From assembly GCF_004346205.1 (NCBI RefSeq), contig NZ_SMAM01000011.1, forward strand, positions 1-48,804: a stretch of DNA of 48,804 bases, written 5' to 3'. Below the pieces are notes generated by a model. That model was not told the origin of the DNA and did not search any database. It saw only the letters and a list, made by a program, of their open reading frames with translations. Made by a program: the position numbers and the translations under genes. Shown piece after piece: positions 34,284 through 43,987 of the stretch (positions are counted from its first letter, which is position 1; each line of letters begins with the position of its first letter). This stretch comes from Bibersteinia trehalosi. GTDB taxonomy: Bacteria; Pseudomonadota; Gammaproteobacteria; Enterobacterales; Pasteurellaceae.

Positions 34284-34742
34284 TTATCTGACTCGCAATA
34301 CACTACCTACTTTTAATTTAGTTGTAGTGCTAATGTTATTGAGTGCAGCAATTTGTTCGGCGCTTGTGCCAGTTAGATAGCCAATCAGATAGAGTGTGTC
34401 GAACTGACCAACAGTGTAGCTACTATCGCTATAGCAGCCTTTAGTGATTTGGCTGTAAATTGGTTTATTTGCGCCATCTCGCACGACTTGGCAGCTACCA
34501 ACGACTTCCGTATTGAATGTGTTACTGCCGTATGAAGTGGCAACAGGTTGTGGTGCGGAGTATGTTGGTGCTTGGTAAGTTGGTTGCCCCATAGATGCTG
34601 GCATTTGAGTTGGCTGAACTTCAGTTTGCCACGCGGTTGAAGCATCTGTAATTTCAGCATTAGTTGTTTCACTGCTGGTGTTATTTGTACAACCGGTGAT
34701 AGCAATAGCAATGAAAGAAAGTAAGAAAAGCGATTTTTTCAT
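34284..34742 (-). CDS. LysM lipoprotein, partial paralogue of NlpD
   Basis: 152 residues. Lipobox ITGC (Cys18) and a C-terminal LysM domain (YTVGQFDTLYLIGYLTGTSA onward), with no LytM domain. The linker WQTEVQPTQMPASMGQPTY mirrors WQTDIQPTEMPSSMNTPTY of the neighbouring nlpD, and NKPIYSQITKGCY mirrors NKPIYNQIDKGFY. It looks like a tandem duplication of the NlpD N-terminal half. A role in peptidoglycan binding or regulation of NlpD is plausible but unproven. Confidence 0.85.
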   Translation of the reverse strand: MKKSLFLLSFIAIAITGCTNNTSSETTNAEITDASTAWQTEVQPTQMPASMGQPTYQAPTYSAPQPVATSYGSNTFNTEVVGSCQVVRDGANKPIYSQITKGCYSDSSYTVGQFDTLYLIGYLTGTSAEQIAALNNISTTTKLKVGSVLRVR

Positions 34743-34755
34743 AATAGTGCACCTT

Positions 34756-35340
34756 TTATTTTAATAAGTTATAAACTATGTAGGCGAGTATAGCGAATGC
34801 TACAGTTGCCCAACCAATTAATTCGATAGAACGGCGGATTTTTTCTGCGTACTTTACTCCACCCCAAGCAAATAGTTTTGCCACTAAATAGAAACGGGCA
34901 AAACGGGAAATGGCGGCAGTTAAGACAAAAGGTAGAAATGCCATTTGCATTACGCCTGCACAGATTGTAAACACTTTAAATGGAATTGGCGAGAACCCCG
35001 CAAGAAAAACAACCAAAATTCCCCAAGTTTCAAACCAATGTATAGCTTTATCAAAATTTGCTTGTTGTCCCCATGCATTGATAATATCTTTAACCCAATC
35101 AAAGGCAAAGTAGCCAATAGCATAACCAATCATACCACCAAGCACAGATGCAACAGTTGTATAAATGGCATAGCGGATCGCCATTTGGGGCTTACTCATT
35201 GCCATTGGTGCAAGCATTACGTCAGCAGGAACGGGGAAAAAGATCGATTCAATAAAACTTACAAAGCTTAGCCAGAAAGCTGCATGGCGGTGCTTAGACC
35301 AAAGCATTGTTTTGTCATAAATTGCGCCAAATAGTTTCAT
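34756..35340 (-). CDS. yqaA: YqaA/DedA-family membrane protein
   Basis: 194 residues with about five membrane segments. SFIESIFFPVPADVML and FLAGFSPIPFKVFTICAGVM are the VTT/SNARE-associated motifs of YqaA. The family is linked to lipid scrambling and membrane homeostasis. The start overlaps the surE stop (TGATG). Confidence 0.9.
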   Translation of the reverse strand: MKLFGAIYDKTMLWSKHRHAAFWLSFVSFIESIFFPVPADVMLAPMAMSKPQMAIRYAIYTTVASVLGGMIGYAIGYFAFDWVKDIINAWGQQANFDKAIHWFETWGILVVFLAGFSPIPFKVFTICAGVMQMAFLPFVLTAAISRFARFYLVAKLFAWGGVKYAEKIRRSIELIGWATVAFAILAYIVYNLLK

Positions 35341-36104
35341 CAAAAACTCTCTTTTAAATTTAAAATGGTTTGGTGTGCTGTCATATCCGCTTGAATAGGT
35401 GTAACGGAAACAAAGTTATGCTCAATAGCATAAAAATCAGTGCCTTCATCACGTTCAATGGCTGCACCATTTGCACCGATCCAATAAATTGTTGAGCCTC
35501 GCGGATCTTGCTGTTTAATAATTTCTGCCGCAGGCGAGCGGTTGCCTAAGCGTGTGATTTGGATGCCTTGTAGTTCCGCGTAGGGGATATTAGGGACATT
35601 CACATTTAAAACTTGATGTGTTGGGATTGCGGGCGATTGTACTTTGGGCAATAAATCCAGCACTACTTGTGCTGCAGTTTCAAAATAGTTTTCACCACTT
35701 AGATGCCCCGCGCCATTTTGACCAACCAAAGAGACTGCGATGGATGGTAATGGTAAATGGCGACCTTCAAGAGCGGCAGCGACTGTACCGGAATAGACGA
35801 CATCGTCGCCTAAATTTGCACCGTGATTAATACCTGAAACAACCAAATCAAAAGGGGTATCAAATAAGCCATTCAAGGCGAGATGCACACAGTCGGCCGG
35901 CGTGCCAGCAATGAGCGAATAGTCACCGTTGGCTAATTTTGCCACACGTAGCGGCTCGGTGAGCGTTAAACAGCTGGAAGCTGCGCTACGATTTCGATCT
36001 GGTGCGATTAAGGTAACATTATGTCCTGCGGTTCGTAAGGTTGCTGCTAGCGTTTGAATGCCTTGGGCATGTACGCCATCATCGTTGCTAATAAGTATGT
36101 TCAT
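35340..36104 (-). CDS. surE: 5'/3'-nucleotidase SurE
   Basis: Divalent-metal nucleotidase and exopolyphosphatase of the stationary-phase survival locus. 254 residues from ATG 36104 ([10 protein letters not shown]). Metal ligands appear in [12 protein letters not shown] and [10 protein letters not shown]. An upstream open frame of 40 codons is not family-like. It is followed directly by yqaA. Confidence 0.96.
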   Translation of the reverse strand: MNILISNDDGVHAQGIQTLAATLRTAGHNVTLIAPDRNRSAASSCLTLTEPLRVAKLANGDYSLIAGTPADCVHLALNGLFDTPFDLVVSGINHGANLGDDVVYSGTVAAALEGRHLPLPSIAVSLVGQNGAGHLSGENYFETAAQVVLDLLPKVQSPAIPTHQVLNVNVPNIPYAELQGIQITRLGNRSPAAEIIKQQDPRGSTIYWIGANGAAIERDEGTDFYAIEHNFVSVTPIQADMTAHQTILNLKESF

Positions 36105-36216
36105 ATGGGGGTTATTTGTTGTTTGGTTAAAATCTCTATAGTGTATTTTCGACTTTTCTTGAGGCACTTTCTCGATAAGAATAAAGTCAGTAGCAAGCCA
36201 TATGCGAGTGAGATTA

Positions 36217-37224
36217 CTATTCACTCACCTTTACTAACTCCCGAATTAGCCCTGTGGCATAGCTTCCACTGCCTAAATAAAATGTCAGCCACAAACCTTC
36301 AGGTTTAAATTGCCATTGTAGATTTTGCGGCTTGGTGAACATTGCTCGGCGAGCAGATTTCATCCGTTCTTGTTTCATCAAATCTAGCAAAGATTGGTGC
36401 TGTTCAATGATCTTTTGTTCTTGTTCACAACAGGTTTTTGATAAACTCTCTTCACCAATCAGTGGTGCGGTTAGCAAAATATCGCCTGATTGTAATCGCT
36501 TGTGTAGCTCATCAATCTCTTCACTTTTAGCAATAAAATAGCTATTTGAGCCAGCCAGTTGTAGGGCATCGTTTTCTAATACTTTTTCTGTTAAACCTTG
36601 TGCAATACGCTCAGATACGACCAAATTAAACACTTCTGAACGGGCAGCAGAAAGGTAGAAACTGCGTTTTTTGCGATCTTTTACTTTAATTTCACCCTTT
36701 GCCCAACGCAGAGCAGCGGTTAAATTATGTCCGTCTCGTCCGAAACGTTGTTCGGTAAAATAATTGGGAAAACCGACCGCTTGTAAGTGTGTTAAGCGCT
36801 GTATAAGTTCATCTGTTTCTACCGCATCACGCAGTAAAATCTCAAACTCGTTGCCGTCTAAACTGCCCGTGCGGATTTTACGATTGTGGCGGGTCACTTC
36901 TAAAATTTCTACGCCTTCAAGTTGAAATTGGCTGAAATTAGGCGTGTCTTTGCCAGCAAGATGTAAGCAAAACCATTGTTCTGTAATTGCTTTACGGTCT
37001 TTTAGACCTGCATAGCTCATATTTTTAATGGAAATACCTGCAAACTCGGCAAGTTTTTCACCTACAAAAAGCGTATTTGCGTCTGTCTTGCGCACTTTAA
37101 CTGCGACAAATTCGCCTTCGCCTGTTAGTTCATAGCCAAGGTTTTCCCGCACAATAAAATCAGCACATTCAGCTTTTAATCTGGCGTGTTGCTGCGGCTC
37201 GCCTAAAAGATAGTGTAAGTTCAT
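36217..37224 (-). CDS. truD: tRNA pseudouridine(13) synthase
   Basis: 335 residues. [20 protein letters not shown] contains the catalytic Asp in LKDR. The insertion domain and the C-terminal [18 protein letters not shown] are typical TruD. It modifies U13 of tRNA-Glu. It lies upstream of surE, as in many gammaproteobacteria. Confidence 0.96.
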   Translation of the reverse strand: MNLHYLLGEPQQHARLKAECADFIVRENLGYELTGEGEFVAVKVRKTDANTLFVGEKLAEFAGISIKNMSYAGLKDRKAITEQWFCLHLAGKDTPNFSQFQLEGVEILEVTRHNRKIRTGSLDGNEFEILLRDAVETDELIQRLTHLQAVGFPNYFTEQRFGRDGHNLTAALRWAKGEIKVKDRKKRSFYLSAARSEVFNLVVSERIAQGLTEKVLENDALQLAGSNSYFIAKSEEIDELHKRLQSGDILLTAPLIGEESLSKTCCEQEQKIIEQHQSLLDLMKQERMKSARRAMFTKPQNLQWQFKPEGLWLTFYLGSGSYATGLIRELVKVSE

Positions 37225-37356
37225 GAGGAATAAGGAATTACAAAAGCGTATATTCTAGCACTTAGATCAAATAAAGTGATAAAACTGCAACAAATTTCGT
37301 AAAATTTGCTATAGTTCGCTCGTTTATTTTTACTTTCAATTTGAGGAGAACTTAAA

Positions 37357-38124
37357 ATGGCTCGTCGTCCACTTGTAATGGGTAACTGGAAATTAAATGG
37401 TGACAAGGCGTTCACTAAAAATTTAATTGCGGAATTAAACGCCGAACTCGCTGGGGTTACTGGTTGTGGTGTAGCGATTGCACCACCAGTAATGTATTTA
37501 GCAGAAGCGGAAGCTGCATTAGCTGGTTCTGCGATCGCATTAGGTGCACAAAATGTTGATGTGAATGTGAAAGGCGCATTTACGGGTGACATTTCAACTG
37601 AAATGCTCAAAGAGTTCGGTGCGAAATATATCATCATCGGACACTCAGAACGTCGCACTTATCATAAAGAGAGCGATGAATTTGTTGCTCAAAAATTCAA
37701 AGCATTAAAAGATGCAGGTTTGGTGCCTGTACTTTGTATTGGTGAAACTGAAGCAGAAAATGAGGCAGGTCAGACACAAGCAGTGTGCGCGCGTCAAATT
37801 GATGCAGTAATCAATAGTCTTGGTGTAGAAGCGTTCAACGGCGCAGTGATTGCTTACGAACCTGTTTGGGCTATTGGTACGGGTAAATCAGCCACTCCGG
37901 CACAAGCACAAGCTGTTCATGCATTTATTCGTGGTCACATTGCGGCGAAATCGCAAGCTGTAGCAGAGCAAGTGATTATTCAATACGGTGGTTCGGTAAA
38001 TGATGCGAATGCTGCGGAATTATTCACTCAACCTGATATTGATGGAGCGTTAGTTGGTGGAGCTTCATTAAAAGCTGGTGCATTTGCGGTAATCGTTAAA
38101 GCTGCAGAAAAAGCGAAAGCGTAA
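37357..38124 (+). CDS. tpiA: Triosephosphate isomerase
   Basis: 255 residues. The catalytic residues are in place: Lys12 in GNWKLNG, His in IIGHSERR (about 96) and Glu in [11 protein letters not shown] (about 168). The GGSV phosphate loop is present. TGAGGAG precedes the ATG. TATAGT at 37310-37315 is a likely -10. Confidence 0.98.
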   Translation: MARRPLVMGNWKLNGDKAFTKNLIAELNAELAGVTGCGVAIAPPVMYLAEAEAALAGSAIALGAQNVDVNVKGAFTGDISTEMLKEFGAKYIIIGHSERRTYHKESDEFVAQKFKALKDAGLVPVLCIGETEAENEAGQTQAVCARQIDAVINSLGVEAFNGAVIAYEPVWAIGTGKSATPAQAQAVHAFIRGHIAAKSQAVAEQVIIQYGGSVNDANAAELFTQPDIDGALVGGASLKAGAFAVIVKAAEKAKA

Positions 38125-38138
38125 TTTTTATTTGAATA

Positions 38139-38185
38139 TACAAGCGGTCGATTCTGTAAAAAATGATGCAAAATCGACCGCTTTG
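38139..38185. terminator. Inverted uptake-signal terminator after tpiA
   Basis: ACAAGCGGTCGATT and AATCGACCGCTTT are inverted around a T/A-rich loop 16 bases after the tpiA stop. Confidence 0.82.
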
Positions 38186-38247
38186 CTATTTGTTGATAGA
38201 AAATCGCTTGCAAACTATCCAACTAGAAGAGATTTTGCAAAAAACGG

Positions 38248-38275
38248 TTGATTTCATTCTGAATCTGCGTAAAAT
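38248..38275 (+). promoter_or_regulatory. Promoter of the tRNA-Lys cluster
   Basis: TTGATT (38248-38253), a 16-base spacer and TAAAAT (38270-38275), followed by the GC-rich discriminator GCGCCCC typical of stringently controlled stable-RNA promoters. Confidence 0.7.
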
Positions 38276-38297
38276 GCGCCCCTGTTACGCAAATTAA

Positions 38298-38373
38298 GGG
38301 TCATTAGCTCAGTCGGTAGAGCAGCGGACTTTTAATCCGTTGGTCGAAGGTTCGAATCCTTCATGACCCACCA
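38298..38373 (+). tRNA. tRNA-Lys (TTT), copy 1
   Basis: A 76-base cloverleaf. The acceptor GGGTCAT pairs with ATGACCC, followed by ACCA. Anticodon TTT is in the loop CTTTTAA, and the T arm GGTTCGAATCC is standard. Confidence 0.98.
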
Positions 38374-38397
38374 TTTAATTTCGTATATCACTTTTGT

Positions 38398-38473
38398 GGG
38401 TCATTAGCTCAGTCGGTAGAGCAGCGGACTTTTAATCCGTTGGTCGAAGGTTCGAATCCTTCATGACCCACCA
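38398..38473 (+). tRNA. tRNA-Lys (TTT), copy 2
   Basis: Identical to copy 1 over all 76 bases, after a 24-base spacer. Likely part of one transcript processed by RNases. Confidence 0.98.
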
Positions 38474-38492
38474 TTCAATTTATCTTCTTTTC

Positions 38493-38568
38493 GGGTCATT
38501 AGCTCAGTCGGTAGAGCAGCGGACTTTTAATCCGTTGGTCGAAGGTTCGAATCCTTCATGACCCACCA
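38493..38568 (+). tRNA. tRNA-Lys (TTT), copy 3
   Basis: Identical to copies 1 and 2, after a 19-base spacer. T-rich sequence follows. Confidence 0.98.
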
Positions 38569-38635
38569 TTTATTTCTTCTTTTAGTACGTCTCTTTAGTT
38601 TAGCTTTATGCCAAGTGCTTTGTTGATTTGGGTAT

Positions 38636-38671
38636 AAAAAAAGCTGAATTTAGTTATTGTCTAATCCAGCC
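38636..38671 (-). terminator. Terminator after the esterase gene
   Basis: On the minus strand GCTGGATTAG pairs imperfectly with CTAAATTCAGC, followed by seven T residues. Confidence 0.75.
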
Positions 38672-38694
38672 TTGAAGTATTAAGTTGTATAAAG

Positions 38695-39447
38695 TTAGAT
38701 AAGCCCTTGCTCTTCTAATTTGCCTAAGAAATATGGCATTTGTTCACGCCAAGCAGGCCAGTCGTGATCAACATCGTGTCCCCAATAGTCAAACCAGGCT
38801 TCCACGCTTTTCGCATTAAATGCATCTTGTAAACGACGAGTATCAGCAACGTGTTGCTCTTCCCAAGCCCCTTGACCAACGGCAATAATGTAGTGATTTT
38901 GGCGATAACGTTCTAAGAACCAGTTATCGTGGGTATTCCACAAATAATCAATCGGAGAATTATGGTACACAGCAGGATCACCATAGTATTCGCCAGTGAA
39001 GAAACGAGCATCATAGACACCGCTTAACGCAATTGCAGTATCAAACAAATCAGGGTGACGAAGGGCAAAATTGATTGTGTGATATGCCCCCATACTGCAA
39101 CCTGTGGCAATCATCGCTCCGCCCCATTGTGATTCGTGGCGAATTAGCGGCACAAGTTCATTGATGATATAACGGTCGTAGGCGTCGTGAGCCAGTGCCA
39201 TATCATGCCCTGATTTGTGTTTAGAAAGCCAAGATTCTGCATCGTAAGAATCTGGGGTGTAGAATTTAATTAAGCCACGCTCAATAAAGGATTTACAGGC
39301 CTCAATCATACCAAAATTACCGTATTCATTTTGGTTTCCGCCTGATGATGGGAAGACGATCACAGGTTTACCTGCATGACCGTAAACATTGAAATACATT
39401 TCACGACCTAATTCGCCGCTCCATTGACTTCTTCTTTCAAAGTGCAT
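38695..39447 (-). CDS. Esterase-family alpha/beta hydrolase
   Basis: 250 residues. The nucleophile elbow is GCSMGAY (about 120-126) and the likely catalytic His is in YWGHDVDHDWPAW near the C-terminus. No signal peptide, so cytoplasmic. AGGAAA precedes the ATG. It resembles EstD/esterase-D-like 'esterase family' proteins. It lies downstream of an ATP-grasp ligase on the same strand, and the two probably act together. The substrate is unknown. Confidence 0.85.
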   Translation of the reverse strand: MHFERRSQWSGELGREMYFNVYGHAGKPVIVFPSSGGNQNEYGNFGMIEACKSFIERGLIKFYTPDSYDAESWLSKHKSGHDMALAHDAYDRYIINELVPLIRHESQWGGAMIATGCSMGAYHTINFALRHPDLFDTAIALSGVYDARFFTGEYYGDPAVYHNSPIDYLWNTHDNWFLERYRQNHYIIAVGQGAWEEQHVADTRRLQDAFNAKSVEAWFDYWGHDVDHDWPAWREQMPYFLGKLEEQGLI

Positions 39448-39471
39448 TTTGTTGTTTTCCTATGGATTAAA

Positions 39472-39548
39472 TGTAGGGGCGAACCGATGTATTCGCCCTG
39501 ATATTCCGATGAGATTCATTTGGGCGGACACATCGGTCCGCCCCTACA
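39472..39548. repeat. Palindromic repeat with 27-bp arms (copy 2)
   Basis: The arms start TGTAGGGGCG and match in 24 of 27 positions, with a 23-base loop. It is related to 12657-12725 by arm length and outer sequence. It lies between the ATP-grasp and esterase genes. Confidence 0.75.
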
Positions 39549-39578
39549 ATTTGCAAATTTTTGTTGAAATTTGACCGC

Positions 39579-40757
39579 TTACTGTTTTTGCTGTGCAAAC
39601 GCCGCAATTTCTCGCAATTGCTCCATCGTTTCAGTACGAGCTAAAATACCGTGTTCACCCATAATTTTGGCGAATACACCCGGAACGTGTTGTACGCTGA
39701 TGATGTTATCACGATATTTTTCACACACTTGCTCAATGCTGTGCGCATAGTTTTTATTTGCTTTACGAGAGATATACACCACATTCCAAGGGTGTGTGAT
39801 TTCGGTGTGGAATTTGTTTTCTTTGACGATATTGGCAAATTCAGCAAATACATCGCAATCATTCGCATAGTTCCACATATCAATGGTTAAGCCACCCGGT
39901 GGACGGCAGTTAATTTCAAGTGGCATTAACTCGCCCGTTTTTTTCACACGGAAAAATTCAAAGTGGAAGAAACGTTCACGCACTTTGAATGCGTCCACAC
40001 ATTTTTTACCGAGTTTGATTAAATCTGCTTTAATTTCTCGTGGAATGTAGTAGAACATATCGTTGTCTTTTTCAACGGTTTCTAGCACAACTTCCGAGTA
40101 TTCAAGGCTAGAATGGAACACGATATTGCCGTCTTTATCGGTTAAGCCATCAAAGGTTACAATATCGCCTTCAATAAACTCTTCCATAATGTATTCCACG
40201 CCAGCGGTTTTATAACCAAAGAAATCTTCTAATTCTTTGTTAGATTTAATTTTGTAGGTATCAGATGCACCCACACCTGAATTTGGCTTGATGATAATTG
40301 GGAAGCCGTATTTTTTGGCTAATTTACGTGCTTCGTCGTCAGAGTGGAATACTTGACCCTGTGCCACTTTTAAGCCCGCTTTGCGAAACACTTCTTTCAT
40401 CTGTGCTTTGGTTTTAATGGCGAGCATATCCTCGTTCTTGTAACCAAATACATTGAAATCAGTACGCAATGCAGCATCAAGTTCTAGCCAGTATTCATTG
40501 TGAGATTCAATGCGATCAATGCGACCATATTTATGCGCAAAGTAAGCCACTGCCCGATACACTTGCTCATAATCTTCCATATTATCTACACGATAATATT
40601 CAGTTAGATTGCGACGAAGATTTTCACTCAACATTTCATATGGAGTGTCTGCAATCCCTAATGTGTTGAAGCCTTTTTCCTTCAAACGAACCGCAAAGGT
40701 TTCAAAGTTTGTCGGAAAATGTGGCGAAATCATCACAAAATTCATTGGTTTTGTCAT
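39579..40757 (-). CDS. ATP-grasp ligase of unknown substrate
   Basis: 392 residues. ATP-grasp features: FPIIIKPNSGVGASDTYKIK (nucleotide-binding lysine and loop), EFIEGDIVTFDG, and the metal-binding PLEINCRPPGG near residue 285. The N-terminal domain (MNFVMISPHFPTNFETFAVR) resembles carbamoyl-phosphate-synthase-like or carboxylate-amine ligase proteins. The enzyme should form an acyl phosphate and couple it to an amine or thiol. Paired with the esterase, but no clear pathway can be named. Confidence 0.85.
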   Translation of the reverse strand: MTKPMNFVMISPHFPTNFETFAVRLKEKGFNTLGIADTPYEMLSENLRRNLTEYYRVDNMEDYEQVYRAVAYFAHKYGRIDRIESHNEYWLELDAALRTDFNVFGYKNEDMLAIKTKAQMKEVFRKAGLKVAQGQVFHSDDEARKLAKKYGFPIIIKPNSGVGASDTYKIKSNKELEDFFGYKTAGVEYIMEEFIEGDIVTFDGLTDKDGNIVFHSSLEYSEVVLETVEKDNDMFYYIPREIKADLIKLGKKCVDAFKVRERFFHFEFFRVKKTGELMPLEINCRPPGGLTIDMWNYANDCDVFAEFANIVKENKFHTEITHPWNVVYISRKANKNYAHSIEQVCEKYRDNIISVQHVPGVFAKIMGEHGILARTETMEQLREIAAFAQQKQ

Positions 40758-40831
40758 TGTTTGCTTTCCTGTTGTAATTGTAAGAAATTTGATTATTAGG
40801 CTACCGATTTATGCTTAAAATAGCAACCGGA

Positions 40832-41179
40832 TTATTTGCCAAATGCTTGTTTATATTCGTTTTCATTAAAGCCAATCAGCGCGATGTTGCCGCTAATAAC
40901 GATTGGGCGTTTAATTAAGGTTGGATTTTCTTGTAGTACTTGTAATGCTAAGGCTTTATCAAGATTCTGCTTGATTGCTTCATCTAACCCTCGCCAAGTT
41001 GTACTTTTTTTATTTACTAAGATTTCCCAACCAAATTTTTCCACCATCTCTGTTAGCCATTGCGGGTCGAGCCCATCAACACGATAGTCATGTAGTTGTG
41101 GATTGAGATGGTTTTCATTGAGCCATTTGATGGCTTTTTTTACGGTGTCGCAATTTTTTATGCCAAAGATAGTTGTCAT
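40832..41179 (-). CDS. yffB: ArsC/Spx-family protein YffB
   Basis: 115 residues of thioredoxin fold with a single N-terminal cysteine (FGIKNCDTVKKA), a conserved region (LINKKSTTWR-type; here VNKKSTTWRGLDE), and KRPIVISG. YffB-like proteins are usually next to dapE in E. coli; here dapE is 3 kb away. The reductase role is presumed, not shown. Confidence 0.9.
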   Translation of the reverse strand: MTTIFGIKNCDTVKKAIKWLNENHLNPQLHDYRVDGLDPQWLTEMVEKFGWEILVNKKSTTWRGLDEAIKQNLDKALALQVLQENPTLIKRPIVISGNIALIGFNENEYKQAFGK

Positions 41180-41239
41180 GATTAATCCTATTTTTATTGT
41201 GATATTGAAAGATCCAGATTAGGTATTGTTGTGCCATTA

Positions 41240-42082
41240 TCAGGCTTCTATCATTGCCTGCCAAATCTTCACTGCATCAACAGTCTCTGCGACATCGTGC
41301 ACACGCAAAATTTTTGCGCCATTTTGTACAGCAAGTAAAGCTCCAGCAACGCTGCCGATGAGACGTTGATCGACGGGCTTATCAAGTACTGCTCCAATCA
41401 TTGATTTGCGTGAAAGGCCAGCTAATACGGGATAACCTGATTGGGCAAATACATTGAGATGTTTTAATAGCTGATAGTTATGTTGCACGGTTTTACCAAA
41501 GCCAAATCCTGGGTCGAGAATAATATATTCTTTCGGAATACCAGCGGTTAAGCAGGCAAAAATTCGCTGATTCAGAAAATCGCCGACTTCCTCTACCACA
41601 TCGTCATAATCAGGTTGCTGTTGCATAGTTTGTGGAGAGCCTTGCATATGCATAATGCATATAGGCAAGCGGAGTTCAGCTGCTGTATCTAACGCATTTG
41701 GCTCTGTTAAGGCACGAATATCATTTAAAATATCTGCACCAGCAAGGGCGGATTGACGAAATACTTCTGCTTTAGAGCTATCAATGGAAATTAAGCAATC
41801 AAAACGTTGACGAACAGCTTCTACCAAAGGTACAACTCGGTTTAGCTCTTCGTCTAGTGTGATAATTTCTGCATTTGGGCGGGTGGATTCGCCTCCAATG
41901 TCGATAATATCCGCTCCGTCATTGAGCATTTTCTCCACTTGGAATAAGGCTTTATCGAGTGTAAAAAATTGCCCACTATCAGAAAACGAATCAGGCGTGA
42001 AATTTAAAATCCCCATAATTTTGGGAGAGGAGAGATCTAAAACACGCGCGGTGTTTCGTTGGTTTGTAAACTGAATCTTCAT
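41240..42082 (-). CDS. folP: Dihydropteroate synthase
   Basis: Joins p-aminobenzoate to the pterin diphosphate in folate synthesis; the sulfonamide target. 280 residues. IMGILNFTPDSFSDSG (sulfonamide loop), DIGGESTRP, IDSSKA, LDPGFGFGK and GLSRKS follow in family order. Confidence 0.96.
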   Translation of the reverse strand: MKIQFTNQRNTARVLDLSSPKIMGILNFTPDSFSDSGQFFTLDKALFQVEKMLNDGADIIDIGGESTRPNAEIITLDEELNRVVPLVEAVRQRFDCLISIDSSKAEVFRQSALAGADILNDIRALTEPNALDTAAELRLPICIMHMQGSPQTMQQQPDYDDVVEEVGDFLNQRIFACLTAGIPKEYIILDPGFGFGKTVQHNYQLLKHLNVFAQSGYPVLAGLSRKSMIGAVLDKPVDQRLIGSVAGALLAVQNGAKILRVHDVAETVDAVKIWQAMIEA

Positions 42083-42106
42083 ACTATACTCAATGGTTCC
42101 TTATTC

Positions 42107-43171
42107 CTAAACTAAGAAAAATATTGGTATCAAATTCATCACAATCATTGTCAAAACTGACTGTATCAAACGTGATGAACCAAAAATAAATCCACGATTT
42201 TTACCATTATCAAATTTCACCAGCAAGTTTGCCATAGCGGTTAGGGCATAAATTTCAATTAAGGTAAAAATCACTAAATAGGCATATGCCGAGAAGATCG
42301 ATACATTTTGCAAAGTCATAAACCAAGGGACGGTAATTCCGATGGCCAATAACGGGCTAATCCATGCTGTTTGTTTTGGTGTGAGATTAATTTTGCGAGA
42401 AAAATAGGATTGCAATGATACCGTCATTAGCCCATTAATAAATAATGCTACAGGAATTTGCTCAGGCATACCCAGTTTATTATCAAAAAGGTAAGGGAAA
42501 ATCACAAAGAATGAAGTTGCAATGCTAATTGGCATAAAGAGCATTAAATGTACAAACAGAAATTCTTTGGTAATGATTTCACGAATTTGTCCCCAACGGA
42601 ATTTAACTAAATGGGTCACATTTTCAACCTGATAAAAAGGTTTCACCATAAAGGCAAAAAGCGTAGCTTCAAGCAAAAAACAGCACCAAATAAGCGCATT
42701 AATCCATTCAAATTGAATAAATGGAATAGCAAGCAATGGTGCTGCCATAGAAGACATGCTAGTTACCCTTAAAAATTTACCTTGCAAACGGGTTTTGCTA
42801 CTGTAATCATCGCCACCAAGAGCTAGCAAGCATGCTCTTGCGTTAGTCGAAAAAAGACAACTGCCACAGCCAAAACAGATGGTAGCACCAATCAATGCCA
42901 TGTAATTATCCGCAGAGAGAAATAAGCCATAGGCACAGACATCGAGTAGGCAGCCAAGCAACATCATTTTAGCTAAACCGAATCGGTCGCCTAAAATGCC
43001 TGCAAAAATGGCAAGAGCATAACTGCAGAAAAATAGCACAGAAAGTGAAAAAGCAATTTCGGCATTGCTTAATCCTTTCTGTTGAAGGTAAATGAAAAAC
43101 ACACTTTGCATGGCAAAGTAGGCGAGAGTAGAGATAAACCTCCGCCATAGGAGTAGGTTTTCTAGAGACAT
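42107..43171 (-). CDS. MFS transporter
   Basis: 354 residues with about 11-12 membrane helices. The N-terminal motif-A-like loop is GILGDRFGLAKM (about 58-69). The substrate is unknown; a drug or metabolite exporter is likely. It lies between folP and another membrane protein gene, with spacings of 24 and 47 bases. No foreign base composition. Confidence 0.82.
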   Translation of the reverse strand: MSLENLLLWRRFISTLAYFAMQSVFFIYLQQKGLSNAEIAFSLSVLFFCSYALAIFAGILGDRFGLAKMMLLGCLLDVCAYGLFLSADNYMALIGATICFGCGSCLFSTNARACLLALGGDDYSSKTRLQGKFLRVTSMSSMAAPLLAIPFIQFEWINALIWCCFLLEATLFAFMVKPFYQVENVTHLVKFRWGQIREIITKEFLFVHLMLFMPISIATSFFVIFPYLFDNKLGMPEQIPVALFINGLMTVSLQSYFSRKINLTPKQTAWISPLLAIGITVPWFMTLQNVSIFSAYAYLVIFTLIEIYALTAMANLLVKFDNGKNRGFIFGSSRLIQSVLTMIVMNLIPIFFLV

Positions 43172-43218
43172 AAATAGCCTAAGTAAGCGGTTAATTTTTT
43201 AAGAAATTTTGCAAATTT

Positions 43219-43869
43219 TTAGCGATTCCTACCCGCTTGTTCGTCGGTAGGTTTTGCTAATGTCAGCGAAAATGTAAGAGTTCCTAATAGCATAAAGCTA
43301 TAGCCGAGCAATTCACCACACTCTTCAATAATATGTTTCACTGCGCGTAGGTAATGTTCACCCATCGCCATTTTCCATAAAAAGCCACTGCCTAATAAAC
43401 GTGATGTGACAAGTAGAATGACTAAACCCACAACAAAGATGAGATAGGCACGGTGTTGTACAAAATAGAGTAAACCGGCAGTTGCTTGCTGACGACGAAA
43501 GAGTGCATAAAATACACAGCTGAAAGCAACGATTAATGCAGGATAAACCCAGATACTATGCATAATCGCATCTAAATATTGATCCATTTCACGGATAAAC
43601 ATACACAATAAAAAGCCTGCAATCAGGACAAAACCACTACGATATTGTGGATAGCTCGCAGCATTTCGCGCAAATAGCCCAATCATAATGAGCAAAAATA
43701 GGCTTTGAGTGTATTCCACAATGGATTGTTCACTTTGTGTCTGTAAATCAGTTTGCAGAATAAAAAGATCACAGTAAACAGCGAGAAATGGAATAGCTGC
43801 AACCATGCCTAGGCCTAAGAATTTTAGAAAACTTATTAAGAGTAGGTGTAATGAAACGCGTTCTATCAT
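43219..43869 (-). CDS. Polytopic membrane protein, unknown
   Basis: 216 residues with about six predicted membrane helices and a conserved-looking MFIREMDQYLDAIMHS in the middle. It ends with a polar tail (KPTDEQAGRNR). I do not recognise the family. It is upstream of the MFS gene on the same strand. Confidence 0.7.
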   Translation of the reverse strand: MIERVSLHLLLISFLKFLGLGMVAAIPFLAVYCDLFILQTDLQTQSEQSIVEYTQSLFLLIMIGLFARNAASYPQYRSGFVLIAGFLLCMFIREMDQYLDAIMHSIWVYPALIVAFSCVFYALFRRQQATAGLLYFVQHRAYLIFVVGLVILLVTSRLLGSGFLWKMAMGEHYLRAVKHIIEECGELLGYSFMLLGTLTFSLTLAKPTDEQAGRNR

Positions 43870-43987
43870 AAAACTTCCGAGTAATCATAAGACTAAAAAA
43901 TGATATTTTAAGCTTAAAATCAAATTTTTACAGCAAAATGCGGTAGAATCAGACTTATCTTCTGATAACACCTATGTAAAAGATTTT

